Assembly (NCBI GenBank): GCA_001464385.1
Contig: LNFB01000212.1
Span: 1 to 64,000 of the forward strand
Reading direction: 5' to 3'
DNA from: Deltaproteobacteria bacterium Ga0077550
GTDB taxonomy: Bacteria; Myxococcota_A; Polyangia; Nannocystales; Nannocystaceae
DNA: 64,000 nucleotides
In this document: positions 43,331 through 52,492 of the stretch, piece by piece
Layout of the letters: each line of letters opens with the position of its first letter
Numbering within the stretch: position 1 is the stretch's first letter
Made by a program: the position numbers and the translations under genes
Notes under the pieces: model-generated
Told to the model about the DNA's origin: nothing
The model's input: only the letters and a program-made list of their open reading frames with translations
Database searches by the model: none

Positions 43331-44354
43331 CGCAGCGCGACCCCGCTCCCCCTTCGGCGCCCTCGAGTTCGCGCAGCGCCACCTCGATCTCGCGACGTAG
43401 CTGCGGATCGGCGAGCTCGGCCAGCTGGCGCGCGGTGCGGCCGCGGGCGAGGATCTCGGCGACACGCAGCCCCACGTAGTAGCCCGCGCGCTTGGGAAGG
43501 TCGTCACGCTGGCCGCTGCCGCGGAAGAAGTCGCGGTACACGTCGGCGTCCTCGCTGTCGAGCTCCGCGCGGAGCTCGGCGGCGAGGCGCGGCATGATGG
43601 CGTCCGCGGCCGCGACCATCCCGGCCGACATCAGGATGTCGGAGAGGCTCGCGCCGGGGTTGAGCTCCCGCGACACCCACACCGCGAGCCCCTCGCCCCA
43701 CAGCGCCTGGTAGATGCGGCTCGGCCCGGGCCCGAAGGGTGCATGGGTCCCGAAGTGATAGACGTGGAAGAGCTCGTGGTGGAACAGGGGCGCCAGGCTG
43801 GCGGACTCGCCGTGCAGCTGCGCGATCTTGTCGAGGCCGAACACGAGCGCTTCTTCGCCGTCGACGTCCCGCACCGCGCCGTCGAACACGAGCAACGACA
43901 CCGTGAAGTAGACCTTGCCGCGCCACGCGAAGTCCTCGAACGCACTCGTGAACGTGGCCCGATGCCGCGGCAGCTCGTCCTCGAGCTGCTCGCTGAGCCG
44001 ACGCATCGTGGGCACGAGCGGCGGCACCACCTCGAGCAGCGCGTCGACGCGCGGCTCGAGCTCGAATGGGGCGCTTCGGTCGATGCTGAGGACCGCCTCG
44101 CCGAACAGCGCCGGGTGCCGCGCGACCACGAGCTGGTCGAACAGCTCGCGCTGGCGCACGCGGGGCTGGTCCGCGGCGGCGGCCCAGAACGCCCACCAAT
44201 CGGGCATCACGTCGATGGTCGTCCACTCCGCGGGGGAGCTCGCGGCGGGGGCCGTGGCGACCGGCGCCGGCACGCCGGGCGGCACGACACGGCGCGGGGT
44301 GGGCACGCACGCCGAAACGAGCGCGACGCAGAGGTAGAGCCCCGAACGACGCAT
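43008..44354 (-). CDS. Lipoprotein with HExxH zinc-protease-like motif; 3' end uncertain
   Basis: 448 residues as the frame stands, from ATG 44354. The signal peptide ends in a lipobox (LVSAC, Cys16). Residues ~40-340 are a well-formed domain with HELFH at 193-197 (SLAPLFHHELFHVYHFGTH), a zinc metallopeptidase signature, and later Glu-rich helices (ALWGEGLAVWVSRELNPGAS). It resembles DUF2268-like predicted proteases. After about residue 340 (ALRELEGAEGG), the frame has no stop and runs 323 bp into the facing gene as an Arg-rich tail, so the natural stop near 43335 may be lost or an indel exists. Stop of the next upstream gene is 8 bp before its start. Confidence 0.65.
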   Translation of the reverse strand: MRRSGLYLCVALVSACVPTPRRVVPPGVPAPVATAPAASSPAEWTTIDVMPDWWAFWAAAADQPRVRQRELFDQLVVARHPALFGEAVLSIDRSAPFELEPRVDALLEVVPPLVPTMRRLSEQLEDELPRHRATFTSAFEDFAWRGKVYFTVSLLVFDGAVRDVDGEEALVFGLDKIAQLHGESASLAPLFHHELFHVYHFGTHAPFGPGPSRIYQALWGEGLAVWVSRELNPGASLSDILMSAGMVAAADAIMPRLAAELRAELDSEDADVYRDFFRGSGQRDDLPKRAGYYVGLRVAEILARGRTARQLAELADPQLRREIEVALRELEGAEGGAGSRCVIRPRRAAGARRAPALRSASAGGRRGRSRADRRRPARPSRRPPRRRASPSRCRARRRGRGPHRTRRRARRRPGTRGDGARRGPADARCGDRSPRGGARAGRGRGRRR

Positions 44355-44362
44355 CCTGCGGC

Positions 44363-45439
<1,077 letters not shown>

Positions 45440-45458
45440 GCCCCAAGACGATACTGCA

Positions 45459-46433
45459 ATGGCGCCGCGGCTGCGGGTGTTCGCGGAGACGGCGGACTGG
45501 CGGCGGCTGAGCAGCGCCGAGGTGCTGGGGGCCCTCGCCTCGCGCGGCCTGCAGCTGGTCCTCGCGGTGCGCGACGACGACGACCCGCTCCCCGTGGTCG
45601 CGGCGGCCCGCACCGCGGGCGTCTCGGTCGCGCTGTGGCCGATGATCGCCGACGCCCAGGGCCGCTGGGCGAGCTGCGCCAACGCGGAGGCGTTCGCCGA
45701 CCACGCCCGCGGGCAACTGCGCCGGCTCGTCGACGCCGACGCGGCGCCCGACGAGCTGTGCATCGACCTCGAGCCACCGCTGCCCATGGTGCGCCGCATG
45801 ATCGATCGCGACGGCCGCTGGGATGGCATCGTCGGCGACCGAACCAAGGGCACCGCAGAGCTCGCGCGACTCATCGCCGACGCAGGCGCCCACGGCATCG
45901 CGAGCTGGGGCGCGGTGGTCCCGATGATCCTGAGCGACCGCCCGAGCGCGCCGTCGTGGCAGCGGATCCTCGGCACCCCCGTGGATGCGCTGCCGCTGCA
46001 GCAGGTGTGCGTGATGCTCTACACCTCGCTCATGGTCGGGTACGCCCGCGGCACGCTGCGCCGCGCGGACGCCGAGTACCTGCTGGCGTCGGGCGCCCAG
46101 CGGGCGCGCGAGCGCTGGGGACCGCGCGCGTCGGTGGCCCTCGGCGCGGTCGGACGCGGCGCCCTGGGCGACGAGGCGGTCTACGGCGACATCGAGGAGC
46201 TGCGAGCAGACGTGGCCCTCGCCCGCGCCGCTGGCATCGACGACCTCGCGCTGTTCGATCTCGGCGGCGTGCTGCAGCGACCGCGCCCCGAGGCGTGGTT
46301 GGACGCGTTCGCGGACCCTTCGTCGCCCGCAACCCCGCCGCGCGCGAGCCGACGCGGCCGGATGATCTGGTGGATGTCGGCCGCGCTGTCGCGGGCGGCG
46401 GCCCTGCGCGCCCCGAAGATCACGCGGACGTGA
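45459..46433 (+). CDS. Conserved-looking protein of unknown function, possible TIM barrel
   Basis: 324 residues from ATG 45459; an in-frame ATG at 45438 would add seven residues. The sequence alternates strand and helix blocks (LVLAVRDDD, GVSVALWPMIADAQG, DELCIDLEPPLPMVRR, HGIASWGAVVPMIL, QQVCVMLYTSLM, IDDLALFDLGGV), suggesting a TIM-barrel hydrolase-like fold with acidic residues in CIDLEPP and FDLGG. There is no signal peptide until a short Arg-rich, slightly hydrophobic C-terminus. No family is recognised. It is divergent from the MurG-like gene and converges on the EEP gene, overlapping it by 14 bp. Confidence 0.6.
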   Translation: MAPRLRVFAETADWRRLSSAEVLGALASRGLQLVLAVRDDDDPLPVVAAARTAGVSVALWPMIADAQGRWASCANAEAFADHARGQLRRLVDADAAPDELCIDLEPPLPMVRRMIDRDGRWDGIVGDRTKGTAELARLIADAGAHGIASWGAVVPMILSDRPSAPSWQRILGTPVDALPLQQVCVMLYTSLMVGYARGTLRRADAEYLLASGAQRARERWGPRASVALGAVGRGALGDEAVYGDIEELRADVALARAAGIDDLALFDLGGVLQRPRPEAWLDAFADPSSPATPPRASRRGRMIWWMSAALSRAAALRAPKITRT

Positions 46434-47703
46434 ACTCGACGACGATCGGCGCGTGATCCGACACGCGTCCGTTGGGCATGTCGCGGGGCAAGGTCAGCGC
46501 CCGCAGCGGTCGCAGGCCCCGGCCGGCGAAGTGATCGATGCGCATGGGCACGCAACCATCCCAACGCCGGAGCTTGCGCTCCATCCACCGGAACACGAAG
46601 CCCGGGAGGTACTGCAGGCTCTTCTCGCGGACCTCGGGGTCGCGCAGGTCGTACAGGAGCGTCCCCGCGCGGGGATCGGTGAAGCCCTCGCGGGCGAAGC
46701 CGGCGGCCGCCAGCACCCCGAACACGCCGCGCTCGAACACCTGCTCGGGCGTCATGTACTGCTCGATGGTGCCCGAGAACCCGAACCGCGCCAGCTTGTG
46801 GGCGATGTCGACGCCGAGACCGATCTTGCTCCCGAGGTGATAGGTGTTGGTGTTGAAGTCCCCACCGATGAGGACGCGCTCGGTGCCCATGCGATCGACC
46901 GCCGCGATCACCGAGCGCAGCTGGTGGGCGCGGTGCGACGGCGGAGCGAAGGGATCGAGGTGCACCACCGCCACGGCGAGCGGACCGCCCGGCGCGTCGA
47001 GCTCGCACAGCAGCGCGCGCTTGGTGCCCAGCCGCTTCTCGATCGCGCGGAACTTGTCGGTGAACTCGGGCAGCCCGACGGTGACGACCCGACGCACCGG
47101 CCACCGCGTGAACAGGGCCGCGCCGTGGAGTCCGGCGTGATTGGGCTCGCGCGTGTCGAGCTCGGCGCTGTCGCCCGGCGCGAGCACGAGGTGGTAGTTC
47201 GCGAAGACGTAGCCCATGCCAGTCGCGCGGGCGACCTCGGCTGGGACGTTGCGGTTCGCCGAGCGGCCCATGCCGATGTCGAGCTCGGTCAGCAGCAGCA
47301 GGTCGGCGCTGGCGACCTCCGGCTCGTCGCGCAGCGCGGCCATGAGCGCGGAGAACCGCTTGCCGCGCTCGACGTTCCAGGCGACCGCGCGCACGCTCGT
47401 CGGGGGCGCGCACGGGGGCGCGCACGGCCGCAGGTCCCACTCGAGCCCGGCGAGCACCCGATCGATCTCCGCCTGCACGCGCAGGTACGTCGCGTCGCGC
47501 TCGAGCGCCCGACGCGAGCGCACCCGCGACAACGCCTCGAAGTGCGGCGCGAGCCCGTGCTCGAGCACGCGCTGCGCGACGTCGGGGACGAGCTCGAGGA
47601 CCTGGCCGGGACGGAAGCGACGACGCGCCGGGATCAGGCGCCGCGCTGTCGTCGGGGTCGCAGATACCTTGCGAAGCCGGCGGTGATCCTTCGCCACAAC
47701 CAT
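46420..47703 (-). CDS. Endonuclease/exonuclease/phosphatase (EEP) family protein
   Basis: 427 residues from ATG 47703. The first ~105 residues are Arg-rich and helical. The EEP fold starts at VRAVAWNVERGKRF and has LLLLTELDIGMGR (metal Glu), AVVHLDPFAPPSHR, LIGGDFNTNTYH (Asp/Asn catalytic) and VSDHAPIVVEF (Asp-His) at the C-terminus, the full active-site set of the DNase I/sphingomyelinase/phosphatase superfamily. There is no signal peptide, so it is probably cytoplasmic. The substrate (nucleic acid, lipid or inositol phosphate) cannot be told. Its start lies 70 bp inside the 3' end of the SDR gene. Confidence 0.8.
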   Translation of the reverse strand: MVVAKDHRRLRKVSATPTTARRLIPARRRFRPGQVLELVPDVAQRVLEHGLAPHFEALSRVRSRRALERDATYLRVQAEIDRVLAGLEWDLRPCAPPCAPPTSVRAVAWNVERGKRFSALMAALRDEPEVASADLLLLTELDIGMGRSANRNVPAEVARATGMGYVFANYHLVLAPGDSAELDTREPNHAGLHGAALFTRWPVRRVVTVGLPEFTDKFRAIEKRLGTKRALLCELDAPGGPLAVAVVHLDPFAPPSHRAHQLRSVIAAVDRMGTERVLIGGDFNTNTYHLGSKIGLGVDIAHKLARFGFSGTIEQYMTPEQVFERGVFGVLAAAGFAREGFTDPRAGTLLYDLRDPEVREKSLQYLPGFVFRWMERKLRRWDGCVPMRIDHFAGRGLRPLRALTLPRDMPNGRVSDHAPIVVEFTSA

Positions 47704-48446
47704 CGCGGTAGCAGACGGGCGCCCCACGACGCAAGCCCGTACACGACGCCGGGCACGGTGAACGCCCAGCCGCGGGCGAACGTCGCGATTGCCTGCTCGG
47801 CGCAGACCTCGGCGCTCACCGTCGCGAAGCCCGGCGGGTGCACCGGCACGGTCCCCTGCGCGACGCCGTGGAACTCGGTGGCGACGGGACCGGGCAACAC
47901 CTGGGTCACGCGCACGCCCGTGCCCGAGAGCTCGGCGCGCAGCGTGTCGGTGAACCCCGTCATGTAGTGCTTGGTGCCGACGTAGGTCGCGAACCCCGGC
48001 AGGTACGTGATGCCGAACCCCGAGCTGACGTTGAGCACACCGCCGCGCCCACGCGCGACCATCCCCGGCACGAGCGCCTGACACAGCCGCGTGGGCGCGA
48101 CGACGTTGACGGCGATGAGCTCGGCCATGCGCGGCCACTCGGAGTCCTCGACGAAGTTCTGATCGCCGAGGCCCGCGTTGTTCACCAGGATGTCGATGTC
48201 CGCCGCCGCCGCCCGCAGGGCGAGGGCCTCGAGCGCGACGCCGTCGGCCAGGTCGCAGGGCCACAGCTCGACGACCAGCCGCGGGTGGGCAGCGCCGAGC
48301 TCCGCCGCGAGGCGCTCGAGACGCTCGAGCCGGCGCGCCACGAGGACGAGGCGGCCCGCGGTGCGGGCGAAGCCGCGGGCGAACGCCACCCCGATCCCCG
48401 ACGAGGCCCCGGTGACGAGGACCGTACCGCCGAGGGGGTCGCCCAT
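47634..48446 (-). CDS. Short-chain dehydrogenase/reductase
   Basis: 270 residues. Classical SDR motifs are VLVTGASSGIGVAFARGF, WPCDLADG, ILVNNAGLG, the SSGFGITYLPG serine and YVGTKHYMT active site, and LPGPVATEF. The C-terminus (LLPRWLWRRITAGFARYLRPRR) is hydrophobic and basic, suggesting membrane association as in SDRs acting on lipids. The ATG overlaps the stop of the upstream lipoprotein gene by one base, so the two are co-translated. Substrate unknown. Confidence 0.85.
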   Translation of the reverse strand: MGDPLGGTVLVTGASSGIGVAFARGFARTAGRLVLVARRLERLERLAAELGAAHPRLVVELWPCDLADGVALEALALRAAAADIDILVNNAGLGDQNFVEDSEWPRMAELIAVNVVAPTRLCQALVPGMVARGRGGVLNVSSGFGITYLPGFATYVGTKHYMTGFTDTLRAELSGTGVRVTQVLPGPVATEFHGVAQGTVPVHPPGFATVSAEVCAEQAIATFARGWAFTVPGVVYGLASWGARLLPRWLWRRITAGFARYLRPRRQRGA

Positions 48447-49069
48447 CAGCTCTTGATCTCGACCGCGGTGGCCATCAGCACGTGCTCGTCGCGGGCCCCC
48501 GCGACGGCGTTGGGATCGCCGCCGCGATCCTGCTCGAGGTGCTTCACCTGGGCCTCGTTGAAGGTGCGCTTGGTCAGCTCACCCTCGACGAGCACCGCCT
48601 TGCCGCGGGCGTCGATCGGGACCGCGAACGCGTGGTCCTTCATCATGACCCGCGCGGTGTTGGTGCCGTCCTTCACGACCATCCAACAGCCCTTCTTCTG
48701 GCACACGGCCTCGACGGTGCCGCTGACGAGCACGGGACCAGCGGCGGCGCTGCCGATCGCGGACGTCAGGGGCACGGCGGCCGCGACGGCGAACGGCGCA
48801 CCGAAGTGTCCGGTGCTCTGGCTCGGCGCGTCGGGCTCGGCCTTGCCACACACGCCCGCGCCGTCGGGCTCGGTGCCGGTGTAGATGCATCCCGCGTGGG
48901 CGCCACCCTCGGCGTGCGAGGCGTTCGCGACGGCGGTGCCGTCGGTCGGCGCGGCGGTGTGCACGGCCGCGGTGGGCGTGTCGGTCTTGGCGGCGGGCGG
49001 CGTCGAGACGTCGCGGGCACAGGCAGCGACGAGGAACGAGCCCAGCAACACGGTGCGATGCATCGTCAT
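48446..49069 (-). CDS. Lipoprotein with DUF4920-like (OB-fold) domain
   Basis: 207 residues from ATG 49069 (a second ATG lies two codons on). The signal peptide MTMHRTVLLGSFLVAAC has the lipobox LVAAC. A linker rich in Thr, Ala and His precedes a C-terminal domain GTVEAVCQKKGCWMVVKDGT, ARVMMKDHAFAVPIDARGKA and VLVEGEL, which resembles DUF4920, a small OB-like domain with a conserved C-x4-GCW metal-like motif. The linker has three extra cysteines. It may bind a metal in the envelope. The stop overlaps the SDR start by one base. Confidence 0.7.
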   Translation of the reverse strand: MTMHRTVLLGSFLVAACARDVSTPPAAKTDTPTAAVHTAAPTDGTAVANASHAEGGAHAGCIYTGTEPDGAGVCGKAEPDAPSQSTGHFGAPFAVAAAVPLTSAIGSAAAGPVLVSGTVEAVCQKKGCWMVVKDGTNTARVMMKDHAFAVPIDARGKAVLVEGELTKRTFNEAQVKHLEQDRGGDPNAVAGARDEHVLMATAVEIKS

Positions 49070-49144
49070 GGCCCCGGATGATGACGCAGGCACCGCAGGC
49101 CGCAAGGGGGGTGGGACCCCGGAGGCGTGCGGAACCCCTCGGAT

Positions 49145-49171
49145 GCGGCGCCCGGAGCCTCCGGACGCCGC
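49145..49171 (-). terminator. Strong GC stem-loop after the Cys-repeat lipoprotein gene
   Basis: GCGGCG-CC-CGGAG-C-CTCCG-GA-CGCCGC forms an 11-bp interrupted stem 26 bases beyond the stop of the minus-strand gene at 49197. It lacks a clear U-tract, so termination is only probable. Confidence 0.4.
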
Positions 49172-49196
49172 AGGGCAGGACCGGACCTAGCCCGGG

Positions 49197-50480
49197 TCAG
49201 ATCCCGGCGCCGGCCGAGCCACCGGCCGAGCCGCTCGCCGACGCCGAGGCGCTGGCCTTGACCTCGATCGAGACGTCGACGTTCGCCGTGACGCTCGCGG
49301 CGGCGTCGATCGCCGCCTTGAACGGAGCGGCGACGCACGCGGTGAGGCGCGCACCGACCTTGGGGTCGGACTTGAGCGAGACGACGGTCTTCTGCACGCC
49401 ACCGACGACGGCCTTGATGTTGCCGGCCACGCCGATCGCCTGGTCCTTCATGCCGATCGCGATCTTGAGGACCGCGGGCAGGTGCTTCTCGAGCGCGCCC
49501 TTGTACTGGGCCACGAGCGCCGCGTCGGCGCCACCCTCGATGCGGACGCCGACCTTGGCCGGGGTGCACTCGAGCTTCGCGCTGATGTCGGCCTCGCACT
49601 TGGCGTTGCACTCGGCGCTCGCCTTGGGCGGCTCGATCTTCCCGTCACACTGCGGGGCCTTCATCTTGACCGAGCAATCGCCCGAGCACGTCCCCGAGCA
49701 CTTGCCGGCGGCCTTCATCGCACACGAGCCGCTGCAGCTGCCGCCGCAGGTGCCCTCGGCCTGGGCCGAGCACTTGCCCTCGCACTTGCCGCTGCAGGTG
49801 CCGCCCTTCATCGACTTGCCGTTGCACTTGCCGTTGCACTCGCCGCCGCAGGTGCCGGAGAACTTCGCGTCACAGCTGCCCTTGCAGGTGCCGTCGCACT
49901 TGGCCGCGACGTCGAGCGAGCAGCTGCCCGAGCACTCCGCCTCGCACTGCCCCGAGAGCTTGCCGGGCTCGCACTTCACCTCGACGGAGCCGGGGTCGAC
50001 GCTCGCGTCGCACTTGCCGACGCACTCCGCCATCGCGTCGAGCGAGGCCGAGCAGCGCGGGGGCTCGATCTGCAGGGCGATCTTCGCCGAGCCGCCGAGC
50101 TTGCCGCGGATGTCGCCCATCGCCGAGATCGCGGCCTTGCACGCGTCGGGGCCCTTCTTGTAGTCGCCGGGCTTGCCGAGGTCGGTGGCCAGCCCGCCGC
50201 AGGCCGCGACGAGATCGGCGTCGAGCTTGTCGGCGAAGCCCTTCAGCAGGGCCGCGGCCTCGAGGCCGCCCTTGATCTCGCCGCCGATCTTGGCGTCGAC
50301 GCCGAACTCGGCGGCGAAGTCGATCTTCGTGATCGCCTCGATGCTGGAGATGTCGGGACAGCCGGCGGCGGCCTTGGCGAGGTCGCCAGGCACCGCACTG
50401 CCGATGTCGCAGGACGTACCGACGAAGAGGCCGCAGACGGCACCGAGGACGAGGGAGCGCAGGGTCGTGTTGTGGGACAT
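49197..50480 (-). CDS. Cys-repeat lipoprotein of unknown function
   Basis: 427 residues. The signal peptide ends with VGTSC, a possible lipobox. The N-terminal ~110 residues are helical; the middle (~130-290) is a dense array of G-x-C and C-x3-C units (CSGSC, CDGTCKGSCDAKFSGTC, GGECNGKCNGK, CSGKCEGKCS), about 40 Cys in all. The C-terminal ~130 residues are helical again and end in an Ala/Ser/Gly tail. The array would be disulfide cross-linked outside the cytoplasm, or could bind metals. No known family is recognised. A single gene with a stem-loop behind it; the ATG 50480 has GGGGGA-like bases just upstream. Confidence 0.8.
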   Translation of the reverse strand: MSHNTTLRSLVLGAVCGLFVGTSCDIGSAVPGDLAKAAAGCPDISSIEAITKIDFAAEFGVDAKIGGEIKGGLEAAALLKGFADKLDADLVAACGGLATDLGKPGDYKKGPDACKAAISAMGDIRGKLGGSAKIALQIEPPRCSASLDAMAECVGKCDASVDPGSVEVKCEPGKLSGQCEAECSGSCSLDVAAKCDGTCKGSCDAKFSGTCGGECNGKCNGKSMKGGTCSGKCEGKCSAQAEGTCGGSCSGSCAMKAAGKCSGTCSGDCSVKMKAPQCDGKIEPPKASAECNAKCEADISAKLECTPAKVGVRIEGGADAALVAQYKGALEKHLPAVLKIAIGMKDQAIGVAGNIKAVVGGVQKTVVSLKSDPKVGARLTACVAAPFKAAIDAAASVTANVDVSIEVKASASASASGSAGGSAGAGI

Positions 50481-50507
50481 GGGGGGAGCCTCGCGGCGCG
50501 GAGCTTA

Positions 50508-51677
50508 TCAGTTCTTCTCGACGATGATGCCGACCAGCGGAGGCGGCATCTCCAGGCTGCCGCCGACGGCGACGAACGTGCCATCACCGGGGCTCCACAC
50601 CGCGTGCAGGGTGAGGAGTGTCGGCACCTCCTCGGCCATCGGGCTCGTCGATCCGGGGGCCACAGCCAACACCGTGCCGCCGATGCCCACCGTGTGGGCC
50701 TCGCCGGCGGGATCCATCCACACGCCGTTCAAGCCCGCGTTCTCGGCGAGATCCGTGACACTCCACGCGGCGCCGTCCCAGCGCGCCAGCACGCCGCTCG
50801 CCCGGCCGCCGACGGCGAGCAGCTCGGTCGGCCCGGTACCCCAGAGCGAGATGATGTCGGAGGTGGTGTCGATCGGGACCCGCGTCCACGCGGCGCCGTC
50901 GTAGTGCAGGACGAGGCCCACGTCGCCGACCGCCCACACGTCGTCCGCGGCGAGACCGAAGACCTTGAACAGCGCCTTGGGATCGCCCTCGAGTACGGGG
51001 AGCTCGACGTTCTCCCAGGCCGCGCCGTCGAAGTGGCACAGCACGGGCGGGCGGTCGAACCCGTCGCCGCCGACCGCCCACACGTCGTCGTCGGCCACCG
51101 CCCATGCGCCCCACAGCGGCAGCACGGTCGCGCAGCCCTCGACCGTCCACGCGGTCGCGTCGTCGTCGCCCGTGCGCCGCAGGATCGCGCCGCGCTCCCC
51201 GACGGCGACGCGGATCGTCGGACCGCCGTGGATCCAGTTGAGCTTCGGCGTGTCCGTCGGCAACGCGAGGGTCGACCACGCGCCGGCGTCCCGCACCAGC
51301 ATCGTCCCGACCGACAGCCCGCCCTCGCCCTGCTGCCCGCCGACCGCGTAGACGCGCGCGGCGTCGGGGCCCCACACCGAGAAGATCGCCCCCTCGTCCT
51401 CGCCGGCCTCGTACACGACCTCCCAGCCGCCCTCGACCGCGGTCGTGGACCCGTCGACGGCGGTCGTCGGTGAGGTCGGATCGGTGCCGGTGCCGGTCCC
51501 GGTCGCGGAGGTCGAGCCCGCGCTGGCCTCGGCATCGCTCGTCATCGGACTCGACGTCGCCGCGGTGCCCGGGTCGCCGCCGCCTCCGCCGCCACAGGCC
51601 ACGCCCGCGAGCGACGCGGGCAGCCAGCGCAGTCCAACCGCGATTCGACCGACGATTCCAAGGGACAGCCGTGCCAT
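50508..51677 (-). CDS. Lipoprotein with Ser/Thr linker and beta-propeller-like repeats
   Basis: 389 residues from ATG 51677 (ATG 51704 is possible, adding nine residues). The signal peptide leads to ...LAGVAC followed by six glycines. A ~45-residue Thr/Ser/Gly linker follows, then at least six blocks built on DVWAVGG or RVYAVGGQQ (WGAWAVADDDVWAVGGDG, VFGLADDVWAVGDVG-like), each pairing with HFDGAAWENV-type strands. This looks like a bladed propeller displayed on the outer membrane. No enzyme motif is seen. It is divergent from the next lipoprotein, with overlapping alternative starts. Confidence 0.75.
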   Translation of the reverse strand: MARLSLGIVGRIAVGLRWLPASLAGVACGGGGGGDPGTAATSSPMTSDAEASAGSTSATGTGTGTDPTSPTTAVDGSTTAVEGGWEVVYEAGEDEGAIFSVWGPDAARVYAVGGQQGEGGLSVGTMLVRDAGAWSTLALPTDTPKLNWIHGGPTIRVAVGERGAILRRTGDDDATAWTVEGCATVLPLWGAWAVADDDVWAVGGDGFDRPPVLCHFDGAAWENVELPVLEGDPKALFKVFGLAADDVWAVGDVGLVLHYDGAAWTRVPIDTTSDIISLWGTGPTELLAVGGRASGVLARWDGAAWSVTDLAENAGLNGVWMDPAGEAHTVGIGGTVLAVAPGSTSPMAEEVPTLLTLHAVWSPGDGTFVAVGGSLEMPPPLVGIIVEKN

Positions 51678-51702
51678 GACGCGAGCCGGGTATAACACGG
51701 AC

Positions 51703-52293
51703 ATGCGCTTCGAGTTCTCCTGGGTGGTGGTGGTGATGGTCGGCCTCGGCTGCGGCTCGTCGACGCCTGCGACGGACACGGGCGGCACCGAAGGCGCGTC
51801 GACGACGACGATGACGACGTCGAGCGACGGCGAGGACAGCAGCACACCGATCACCTCCGCCGAGTCGTCGTCGAGCAGCGGCGGCACCTCGACGATGGGC
51901 ACCTCGACCGGCGACGCGACCACGGGCAGCACGGGCCCCGGCGACACGACGTCGACGGGCTCCGACGGATCGAGCTCCGAGTCGGGCAGCGACAGTGGCT
52001 CGGAGGGATCGACCACCGGCGTCGTCGAGGCCCCGTGCACCGCCGGCTGCATGGTCGAGTTCGAGTGCGGCGCCGAGTGGAAGAGCGCGGAGGCGTGCAC
52101 GACCTGGTGTGAGGGCAACCTGATCGAGGCCGCGATGTTCAGCGAGTTCTGCGAGATGGCGTGGGCCAACCTCTCGGCCTGCTTCGGCACGCTCAGCTGC
52201 GACGAGTACGCCGAGTACGTGTCGCCGACGATGTTCCCCTACCCATGCTCGAACGAGGCCGACGCGCTCACGTTCGAGTGCGAAGGTCAGTGA
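51703..52293 (+). CDS. Lipoprotein with long Ser/Thr/Gly linker and small Cys-rich C-terminal domain
   Basis: 196 residues from ATG 51703. The signal peptide FSWVVVVMVGLGC has a lipobox at GLGC. About 90 residues of Ser, Thr, Gly and Asp follow (SSSSGGTSTMGTSTGDATTG), then a ~85-residue compact domain with eight cysteines (CTAGCMVEFECG, CTTWCEG, FCEMAW, ACFGTLSCDEY, YPCS, FECEG). This layout, lipid anchor plus STG linker plus small disulfide domain, is common in Nannocystaceae. Function unknown; probably surface exposed. A stem-loop follows the stop at once. Confidence 0.8.
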   Translation: MRFEFSWVVVVMVGLGCGSSTPATDTGGTEGASTTTMTTSSDGEDSSTPITSAESSSSSGGTSTMGTSTGDATTGSTGPGDTTSTGSDGSSSESGSDSGSEGSTTGVVEAPCTAGCMVEFECGAEWKSAEACTTWCEGNLIEAAMFSEFCEMAWANLSACFGTLSCDEYAEYVSPTMFPYPCSNEADALTFECEGQ

Positions 52294-52313
52294 CGGCCGC
52301 GCGCGGGCGGCCG
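52294..52313 (+). terminator. Stem-loop right after the Cys-rich lipoprotein stop
   Basis: CGGCCGC-GCGCGG-GCGGCCG has perfect 7-bp arms, starting one base after the TGA. There is no T-run, so it is a weak terminator or an mRNA-protecting hairpin. Confidence 0.35.
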
Positions 52314-52492
52314 CCACGACGACGGATCGGGCCCGTGGGCGCCCCACGCCGGCCAGCGCTGGCCCCAGCTGCCCCGCGGAATAACCTGCGCTACGATCCC
52401 GTCGTCGCCAGCGGAAACCTTCGCCTCGCGCGGGGGACAAACCCAATGCGCCCCCCGGCGCGTTGTGACGCTCTCTTGGCGCGAGGACCCCG

